From positions 1 through 12,054 of the forward strand of contig JAFAQG010000264.1 of the NCBI GenBank assembly GCA_019246575.1: DNA of 12,054 bases. The letters run 5' to 3'. The notes below the pieces were generated by a model. That model saw only the letters and a list, made by a program, of their open reading frames with translations. It made no database searches and was not told the DNA's origin. Both the position numbers and the translations under genes were made by a program. This document shows, in pieces, positions 5,873 to 12,054 of this stretch (positions are counted from its first letter, which is position 1; every line of letters begins with the position of its first letter). This stretch comes from Acidobacteriaceae bacterium. Its GTDB lineage: Bacteria; Acidobacteriota; Terriglobia; Bryobacterales; Bryobacteraceae.

Positions 5873-8800
5873 ATGTCGAGCTTGCGCAATCCTTTGTTCG
5901 CGTTCGTCTGTGCGTCCGCCGCCATGCCGCTTTTCGCACAGACGACTGGCACCATAACGGGCATCGTCACCGATTCCAGCAAAGCTGTCGTGCCCGCCGT
6001 CTCCGTTGTCGCGCACGGAAAAACTGCCGATGTGCAGCGAACAACGATTACGAACCAGGCCGGCGAGTACACGCTGGCCTTCTTGCCCCCCGGCAGTTAC
6101 GAACTGGAGTTTCGGCTGAAGGGATTCGCCACGATTGTTGAACAGGCCACTGTCGGCGTTACGGAGCGTATCGCTGTTAATGCTGCGCTTACTCCGTCCA
6201 GCGTTTCCGAGCGCGTGGAGGTCAATGCCTCCGGCGCGCTTCTTCAAACCGAGAGTGCCGCGCTGGGCCGCGTGGTCAGCGACACCGCGATCAAGCAATT
6301 GCCGTTGTCGAGCCGCAACTTCACACAGTTGCTCACACTTTCGCCCGGCACATCTTCGCAGCTCAATAATGCCGGCGCACTCGGCCGCGGCACACAGATC
6401 ATCTCCTCACAGGGCGCGAGAACTACGTCTAACGCCATTTATATTGATGGCGTGGATGCCCAGAACATCCACACGAACAGCTCGGCCGATAACGGTGTGG
6501 GCTCCAACGGCGTCATGACTCCCTCACCCGATGCCATCCAGGAGTTTAAAGTACAAACCGCGCTGTACGACGCCCAGTCTGGCCGCAGCGGTGGCGCGAG
6601 CATCGCGCTGATCACAAAATCGGGCACAAACCAGCTGCATGGGTCTGCGTTCGAGTTTTTCCGTAACACCGTTCTGAACGCGAACAGTTTCTTCTTCAAC
6701 GCCGCGCGGCAACCGCGTCCGGTACTTGCACAGAACCAATTTGGCGGCACAATCGGCGGACCTATCGTCCGGAACAAAACGTTCTTTTTCCTCTCGTATC
6801 AAGGCACGCGACAGCGAAACGGGCTTTCGGCTTCCCAGACCTTATCGCTACCTCAGATTCCGCTTGACCGCTCGGCCGCATCTCTGGGCCGTGCTTTCGC
6901 TGGACTGACCGGCAGCCGCGGTACTCTCGCCATCGCTGCCAACGGCTCAAATATAAATCCGGTTGCCTTGGCGCTCTTGAACCTGAAATTCCCGGATGGC
7001 AGCTATATTGTTCCGTCTCCGCAGATCGGCGGCCGCGGAGTAAATTATGCAGTGTCCGTGCCCGCCACTTTCGTCGAGGATCAGGGCATCGCTAATTTCG
7101 ATCATCAGTTCAGTGACAATAACCACCTGGCCGTCAAAGCGCTGCTCGCCGATCAGCCCACGTATAGGCCGTTCGGCAGCGCGAATGTGCCCGGCTTCGG
7201 CTCAACTCAGGACTTCAAAGGCAGAATATTCACTTTGACCGACACGCAGACTTTCTCAGGCTCAATGGTGAACGAAGCGCGGTTCGGTGTTTCGCGGGTG
7301 CTCGGCGTTGTCGTTCCGCAGAACGTGATTCCGCTTTCGGCCATCGGCATGCAACGCTTTAATTCATCCGAGTATCCGGATATTCCCCTTATCAATGTGA
7401 CGGGCGCATTCGCGATCGGATACGACGTAAACGGCGACCAGGGAGTGTTTCCGACTGCTTGGAACTACGCCGACACCTTCTCGCTCGTAAAAAGCCGGCA
7501 CGAAATCCGAATCGGAACCGAAGCGCGGCGTTACGACGACAACTACTACAGCCGCAATCGCTATCGGGGCTCATTGACCCTTCCGACGTTCGGCGATTTC
7601 TTGCTCGGTAGAGCAGGAACCGCGACCTCCGCGGGAGGCAACGGCACAGGGTTCAGCAACATCAACACGGCGAGCGTCGCAAGCGGCATTCCGGATGGCG
7701 CAGACCGCATAACGGACCTCGCGCTTTTCGTTCAAGACAACTGGAAAGTGAGCTCCCGGCTCACCTTGAATTACGGCTTGCGGTGGGACTATCTGGGCTG
7801 GCCGGTCGACGCGTTCGGACGCCGCGGCAATTTCGATTACCGGCTGTATCAACCGCCTCCGCCCGGCGGGTCCACTTCCGCGGGGTTCGTGCAGAGCACG
7901 ACTGCCGAAAATCCTTTACCTGGCTTACCGAAAGTAAATCCGCGGCTCGTCGGTCACGAACCGAATCGCAACCTCGCGCCTCGTTTCGGCTTCGGCTACA
8001 GGCTCACCGATAAGCTGCTGCTTCGCGGTGGTTACGGCATTTACTACGACCGGCTGTCGAATCAACTCGGCTTACTCACCTCTCAATCCGCCCCCAACTA
8101 TTTGCGTACCGATCTCACCGGAACAGCGAACGTCGCCTCCACTTTGCAAGACCCTTTTCCCGTCCTGCCGCTCAGTACGCAATTTCCGGTTCTGCCCGTG
8201 CTCTACTCGCCGCCGTACACGAACGATCACCCGGCCCTCGGCTTAAATTCCGTCGATCCGAACCTGCGAACGCCGTACCTGCAGCAGTGGGGGCTAAATA
8301 TTCAGTGGCAGGCAATGAACCAGACACTAGTCGAGGTTGGTTATGTCGGAACAAAGGGCACGAGCCTCCCCGACCGGCGCGCTATCAATCAGGCCATCCT
8401 CGCTAGCCCCTCGGCTCCGATTAATGGAATTACGACAAATACAAGCGCCAACACTTCGCTTCGCGTTCCGTTCGTCGGATTCTCGCCCTCGGGGTTATTA
8501 GCTGAGGAGACCGCGTCCGATTCCCGCTACAATTCCCTGCAAGCCAGCGTTACGCGCCGGTTCAGTCACGGGTTGCGGTTCCTCGCGTCCTACACGTTCT
8601 CGAAAGCCCTGGACGATATCTCGGGCGGAATGACAAGCATCTTCGCCGAGATACCCGGGGACGAAGGAAATCTGCCGTCGAACAAGGGGGTGTCGGATTT
8701 CGATCGCACGCACCGTTTTGTCCTCAATTTTGGCTACGAGATTCCGGCGTGGGGCTTCGGATGGAACCAAACTGCGCTCGGGAAACGGTTCTTCTCCGGT

Positions 8801-9253
8801 TGGGAGGTCTCGGGGGTCGTGATCGCCCAATCGGGAACGCCGTTTTCAGTAACGGACAGCGGAGGCGCTGCTTTCTATGGCACGTCGAACAGCCGCGCAA
8901 GCTTCGCGGCTGGCGCAACCCTGCAATCGGCCGAGTTAAGCGGCTCAGTCGAATCCCGGTTGAATAAGTACTTCAACACCGGAGCATTCGTACGCGCCGG
9001 TAACTATTTCGGGAATGCGGGCCGGAACATTCTGCGCGGGCCCGGTCAGCGCAATGTCGATTTGGCTATCAACAAGCACATCCGTGTCACGGAAGGTTTG
9101 AACGCGGAGTTTCGTACAGAGTTCTTCAACGCATTTAACGTTGTCAATTTCGCCTCGCCGAGCGGCAGCATTACATCGACAAATTTCGGCGCAATTACCG
9201 CCACTGAGGGCAATCCGCGTGTGATTCAATTGGCGTTGAGACTCGCTTTTTGA
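5873..9253 (+). CDS. Oar-type TonB-dependent receptor with carboxypeptidase-regulatory-like domain
   Basis: An 1126-residue outer-membrane protein, a full-length member of the large acidobacterial Oar-like family. Residues 1-22 are a signal peptide ending LFA before QTTG. Residues about 24-107 are a carboxypeptidase-regulatory-like beta-sandwich (GTITGIVTDSSKAVVP, then GEYTLAFLPPGSYEL). The plug follows at about 120-255, with LPLSSRN (143-149), IDGVDAQN (191-198), PDAIQEFKVQT (219-229) and ITKSGTNQLHGSAFEFFRN (247-265). The barrel shows QNQFGGTIGGPI (287-298), FVQDNW near 620, LRGGYGIYYDRL near 717 and FRTEFFNAFN near 1080. It ends in an aromatic-terminated beta strand (LALRLAF), as outer-membrane barrels do. 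I see no clear TonB box. Such proteins are thought to move large substrates across the outer membrane with TonB energy; cargo is unknown. No SusD-like lipoprotein gene accompanies it. Confidence 0.93.
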   Translation: MSSLRNPLFAFVCASAAMPLFAQTTGTITGIVTDSSKAVVPAVSVVAHGKTADVQRTTITNQAGEYTLAFLPPGSYELEFRLKGFATIVEQATVGVTERIAVNAALTPSSVSERVEVNASGALLQTESAALGRVVSDTAIKQLPLSSRNFTQLLTLSPGTSSQLNNAGALGRGTQIISSQGARTTSNAIYIDGVDAQNIHTNSSADNGVGSNGVMTPSPDAIQEFKVQTALYDAQSGRSGGASIALITKSGTNQLHGSAFEFFRNTVLNANSFFFNAARQPRPVLAQNQFGGTIGGPIVRNKTFFFLSYQGTRQRNGLSASQTLSLPQIPLDRSAASLGRAFAGLTGSRGTLAIAANGSNINPVALALLNLKFPDGSYIVPSPQIGGRGVNYAVSVPATFVEDQGIANFDHQFSDNNHLAVKALLADQPTYRPFGSANVPGFGSTQDFKGRIFTLTDTQTFSGSMVNEARFGVSRVLGVVVPQNVIPLSAIGMQRFNSSEYPDIPLINVTGAFAIGYDVNGDQGVFPTAWNYADTFSLVKSRHEIRIGTEARRYDDNYYSRNRYRGSLTLPTFGDFLLGRAGTATSAGGNGTGFSNINTASVASGIPDGADRITDLALFVQDNWKVSSRLTLNYGLRWDYLGWPVDAFGRRGNFDYRLYQPPPPGGSTSAGFVQSTTAENPLPGLPKVNPRLVGHEPNRNLAPRFGFGYRLTDKLLLRGGYGIYYDRLSNQLGLLTSQSAPNYLRTDLTGTANVASTLQDPFPVLPLSTQFPVLPVLYSPPYTNDHPALGLNSVDPNLRTPYLQQWGLNIQWQAMNQTLVEVGYVGTKGTSLPDRRAINQAILASPSAPINGITTNTSANTSLRVPFVGFSPSGLLAEETASDSRYNSLQASVTRRFSHGLRFLASYTFSKALDDISGGMTSIFAEIPGDEGNLPSNKGVSDFDRTHRFVLNFGYEIPAWGFGWNQTALGKRFFSGWEVSGVVIAQSGTPFSVTDSGGAAFYGTSNSRASFAAGATLQSAELSGSVESRLNKYFNTGAFVRAGNYFGNAGRNILRGPGQRNVDLAINKHIRVTEGLNAEFRTEFFNAFNVVNFASPSGSITSTNFGAITATEGNPRVIQLALRLAF

Positions 9254-9333
9254 CGAGCGCAAGCTAGCCGCACTCGCGCGATCAACCGAAGCAGAACCGC
9301 CGAGAAGTGTGTCTATCTGCCTAGGAGCTTTTT
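9254..9333 (+). promoter_or_regulatory. 80-base gap between the receptor genes, with AGGAG ribosome binding site
   Basis: There is no convincing hairpin with a T-run here, which favours read-through between the two receptor genes. AGGAG at 9323-9327 lies six bases before the GTG start at 9334. The ten bases GCCTAGGAGC at 9319-9328 are identical to those at 2854-2863 before the PepSY-like gene, so this may be a preferred extended ribosome binding site of the organism. Confidence 0.55.
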
Positions 9334-12054
9334 GTGCGGATAAACAGGGTTGTCGCGATAATGACGTGCGGACTTATACCCTCCATGCTGCCGGCCCAGG
9401 TAGTCCCGACGGCTACCTTGAGCGGCACCGTCGCGGATGCCACAGGCGCGTTTGTACTAGCGGCATCCATTCAACTGGTGAACGAGGCGACGCATGTCGA
9501 ACAACACGCGAGTACCGACCCGCAAGGCCGGTTTCTGTTCAATTTCCTCCCCCCAGGAACGTACGATTTGACAGTCAATGCAAGCGGCTTCGGCACATAT
9601 CATCAAACGGGCATCACACTGGATGTAAACGCGCCGGCGAGCGTGCTGGTTCATCTGAACGTTCAATCCGTATCGCAGGAGACAACGGTCAGTGCTAATG
9701 CCCAGATGGTCGACACCGAGTCCGGTACTCTTCACCAAGTCGTCGGAGAAAAGTATGCGCAAAATCTTCCCCTGAATGGCAGAAACGCGGCCTCGCTAGT
9801 TTATATGGCGCCCGGCACCGTAGCCGGCAAAGGCGAAGACACCGCCACGTACGCTAGTACGAGCGACGCGCTCGCAATATCAGTGAATGGCACATATGGC
9901 GATCAAGTCGCGTATAAGCTCGATGGGGCAACCCATGAGGACGTGATCACGAGCGTCAACGCAACTTTCCCCAATCCCGATGCCCTCTCGGAATTCAGTG
10001 TGCAGACCAGTAACTTCGATGCGCGTTACGGCGGCTCCGGGGGCGCCGTAGTCAACATTGTCACCAAATCCGGTAGCAACGAATTGCATGGCTCACTATT
10101 TGAGTACTTGCGGAATGGCGATTTGAACGCTCGCAACTTTTTCGCCGCGCAACACGATGCCCTGAAGCGGAATCAGTTTGGTGGCACGATTGGTGGGCGG
10201 ATCTTACGTAATAAGCTGTTCTATTTCGCAAGCTACCAGGGCACGGCAATTAATAACGTCGCTTACGGGAACACCGCGTTCGTGGCCACGCCTGCGGAAC
10301 GGCAGGGCAACTTCTCCGGCCTGAAAGCGATCACAAATCCGGCAACTCACAGCCAGTTCCAGGGGAACATGATCCCGGCCGCCCTCATCTCCCCTCTGAG
10401 CGCGGCCATTCTTAGCAAGGTGCCTACGTCCAGCGACCCCGGCGGCGCGCTGCTTTACTCCGTCCCAAGCATCAGCCGCAATCATCAAGGTCTCGGGAAA
10501 ATCGACTATATCGCCGGGGGGCATCAAATCTCGGCAAGCGCATTTTTCGTCAACTATAGCGATCCAGGTTGGAACGGCGGCAACACGCTGCTGAACTACC
10601 ACCTCGGGCAGCTGCAAACTTCTTATGAAGCAAAGATCAGCGATACCTTCACCGTTACGCCCAACCTTGTCAATTCCTTCATCGTTGATGGCCTCGCGCT
10701 TAATTCGCTACAAACAAGAACTGCACCATTCTCGATCTTCGATTTCGGTAATCCCAACGTAGCGAAACCCGCGCCCGAATTTCTTGAAACGGGCATAACC
10801 GTCACTGGCTTTTCAGGATGGGGAAGCGGGTCGCCTCAGCCGCCGGGCAAGTGGCTGCGCGAAAGCCTCGACGCTTCCGAAATGCTCAATTACGTGCACG
10901 CCGGGCACTCCATATACGTGGGCGCACAAGTCGATCCTTACATCCGTTTCGATTCCCGAACCGGTTATCAGGAAGAGCCGTTATATACGTTTAATGGAAC
11001 CTTTACGGGAAACGGATTGGCTGATTTCCTGCTCGGAGATGTTTCCACATTTACACAATCGGCCGGTAAGGTAAAGTTCACGCGCGGGCAGCAGTATTCC
11101 GCATTTGTGCAAGATAACTGGCGCGTTCGCCAAAACCTCTCTGTCGACCTCGGCCTCCGCTGGGAGCCTTTCCTTCCTTACACCGACTCGGTTGCAAATC
11201 AGGTTGGCGGCTATGTCCCCGGAGCTCACTCCGCGCGCTTTCCGAACGCGCCCATAGGTTTGCTGTTCGCTGGTGACCCAGGGTTTCCAAAGGGCGGAAT
11301 GCACCCAAACCTCGGAAATTTGGCGCCCAGGATAGGTTTTTCTTACTCGCCTTTCTCCGGACCGCATTCCACCGTGCTCCGTGGCGGCGCGGGCATGTTC
11401 TTCATCCAGCCTTTCATGAGGCTTTACAACAACTTCGTTCAAAACGCGCCCTTCAGTCCCTCAGTCCAACTCTTTGGCGTTTCCTTCTCCAACCCCTATG
11501 CCGGGGCGCAGAATCCTTTCCCGCCGTTCGCGCCGGTTTTTCCCGGACCGAATACCACGTTTGCGCTCCCGCTCACGTTTCAGTACTTCGACCAGAATTG
11601 GCGGCTCGGACATATCGAGGCTGTGAATTTCACGATTGAACAACAGCTAGCGGCAAATCTCGTTGCCCGCGCCTCCTACGTCGGCAACCGCGGAGTTCAC
11701 CTGCAGTACTTCGAGGAGCAGAATGCCGCGCTGTATAGTCCGGGCGCCACCATCAGCAACACGAACCAGCGGAGGCCGCTTTATCCGAATTACGCATCCC
11801 TGATCGAAATGACGAACGGCGGCGTGTCAGATTACGAGGCCGTTGAGTTGACGCTTGAGAAGCGAACCAGCCGCGGGTTGACCTTTGTCGCCAATTATAC
11901 GCGCTCTCGTTCACTCGATAACCAGTCCGTAGATCAGCAATTTGTATTGTCGTCTCCCAATCCGTTCAACCGCGCTTTCAACTACGGCTTGTCCGATTTC
12001 GATACTCCGAATAACTTTTCGCTGTACGGGCTTTGGGACCTTCCAAAACTGAAC
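9334..12054 (+). CDS. Second Oar-type TonB-dependent receptor, 3' end outside window
   Basis: The frame is open for 907 codons from GTG 9334 to the last base with no stop. GTG is chosen because AGGAG lies six bases upstream and it yields a signal peptide (about 1-21, MRINRVVAIM to LPAQ); an ATG at 9361 would cut that peptide short. Residues about 25-110 form a carboxypeptidase-regulatory-like domain (TLSGTVADATGAFV, then GRFLFNFLPPGTYDL). The plug has LPLNGRN (145-151), KLDGATHED, PDALSEFSVQT and VTKSGSNELHGSLFEYLRN. The barrel has RNQFGGTIGGRI, FVQDNW near 591, and a phenylalanine- and proline-rich stretch at about 690-750. It is a paralogue of the preceding receptor: plug motifs match closely, while the surface-loop regions differ in length and sequence. 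Probably about 150-250 residues of the barrel lie beyond the window. It likely belongs to the same transcript as the hydrolase and first receptor. Confidence 0.9.
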   Translation, partial: MRINRVVAIMTCGLIPSMLPAQVVPTATLSGTVADATGAFVLAASIQLVNEATHVEQHASTDPQGRFLFNFLPPGTYDLTVNASGFGTYHQTGITLDVNAPASVLVHLNVQSVSQETTVSANAQMVDTESGTLHQVVGEKYAQNLPLNGRNAASLVYMAPGTVAGKGEDTATYASTSDALAISVNGTYGDQVAYKLDGATHEDVITSVNATFPNPDALSEFSVQTSNFDARYGGSGGAVVNIVTKSGSNELHGSLFEYLRNGDLNARNFFAAQHDALKRNQFGGTIGGRILRNKLFYFASYQGTAINNVAYGNTAFVATPAERQGNFSGLKAITNPATHSQFQGNMIPAALISPLSAAILSKVPTSSDPGGALLYSVPSISRNHQGLGKIDYIAGGHQISASAFFVNYSDPGWNGGNTLLNYHLGQLQTSYEAKISDTFTVTPNLVNSFIVDGLALNSLQTRTAPFSIFDFGNPNVAKPAPEFLETGITVTGFSGWGSGSPQPPGKWLRESLDASEMLNYVHAGHSIYVGAQVDPYIRFDSRTGYQEEPLYTFNGTFTGNGLADFLLGDVSTFTQSAGKVKFTRGQQYSAFVQDNWRVRQNLSVDLGLRWEPFLPYTDSVANQVGGYVPGAHSARFPNAPIGLLFAGDPGFPKGGMHPNLGNLAPRIGFSYSPFSGPHSTVLRGGAGMFFIQPFMRLYNNFVQNAPFSPSVQLFGVSFSNPYAGAQNPFPPFAPVFPGPNTTFALPLTFQYFDQNWRLGHIEAVNFTIEQQLAANLVARASYVGNRGVHLQYFEEQNAALYSPGATISNTNQRRPLYPNYASLIEMTNGGVSDYEAVELTLEKRTSRGLTFVANYTRSRSLDNQSVDQQFVLSSPNPFNRAFNYGLSDFDTPNNFSLYGLWDLPKLN

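Noticed and set aside
5873..12054. SusC/SusD-type glycan uptake locus
   Set aside because: The receptors have the Oar/carboxypeptidase-regulatory layout with LP-R-N plug motifs, and no SusD-like lipoprotein or glycoside hydrolase set is present in the window.
1..12054. CRISPR array, tRNA, rRNA, insertion sequence or prophage
   Set aside because: Reading through the window I found no regularly spaced repeats, no transposase, integrase or phage protein, and no structured RNA signature. Nearly all of the sequence is accounted for by eight coding regions.

Overview
The window looks like chromosomal DNA of an acidobacterium of the Solibacter/Bryobacter kind. This is inferred from the protein repertoire, not from a marker gene. 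The signs are two tandem Oar-type TonB-dependent receptors with an N-terminal carboxypeptidase-regulatory-like domain, a one-component regulator (winged helix, one membrane helix, extracytoplasmic domain) of a layout very common in that phylum, a secreted DUF1080 protein and a PepSY-like protein. Packing is tight: no gap between genes exceeds about 140 bases. I see no rRNA, tRNA, CRISPR array, insertion sequence or phage gene.

Left part (1-3337). The C-terminal end of the RNA ligase RtcB enters from the left edge (1-291). It is followed on the same strand by a secreted DUF1080 (3-keto-disaccharide hydrolase family) protein (351-1283). This converges with, and overlaps by 21 bases, a minus-strand GT-C membrane glycosyltransferase of the GT39/ArnT kind (1263-2846). 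The glycosyltransferase diverges from a small secreted protein with two PepSY-like repeats (2868-3320). The two start codons are about 21 bases apart and their Shine-Dalgarno sequences lie back to back, so transcription of this pair must overlap.

Right part (3338-12054). A minus-strand membrane-anchored winged-helix regulator (3338-4672) diverges from a plus-strand set of three genes: a secreted alpha/beta hydrolase of the prolyl-oligopeptidase/dienelactone-hydrolase type (4812-5822), a complete Oar-type receptor (5873-9253) and a second, divergent Oar-type receptor that starts with GTG at 9334 and runs off the right edge. The gaps within the set are 50 and 80 bases and hold no strong terminator, so an operon is likely. 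The 139-base divergent gap carries three copies of a TAACCG motif, possible operator half-sites. The working picture is an outer-membrane transport and envelope hydrolysis module: the hydrolase processes a peptide or ester and the receptors move it, or its products, across the outer membrane under control of the neighbouring regulator. The substrate cannot be read from sequence. This cluster is the best candidate here for an uncharacterised system, but each component belongs to a known family.
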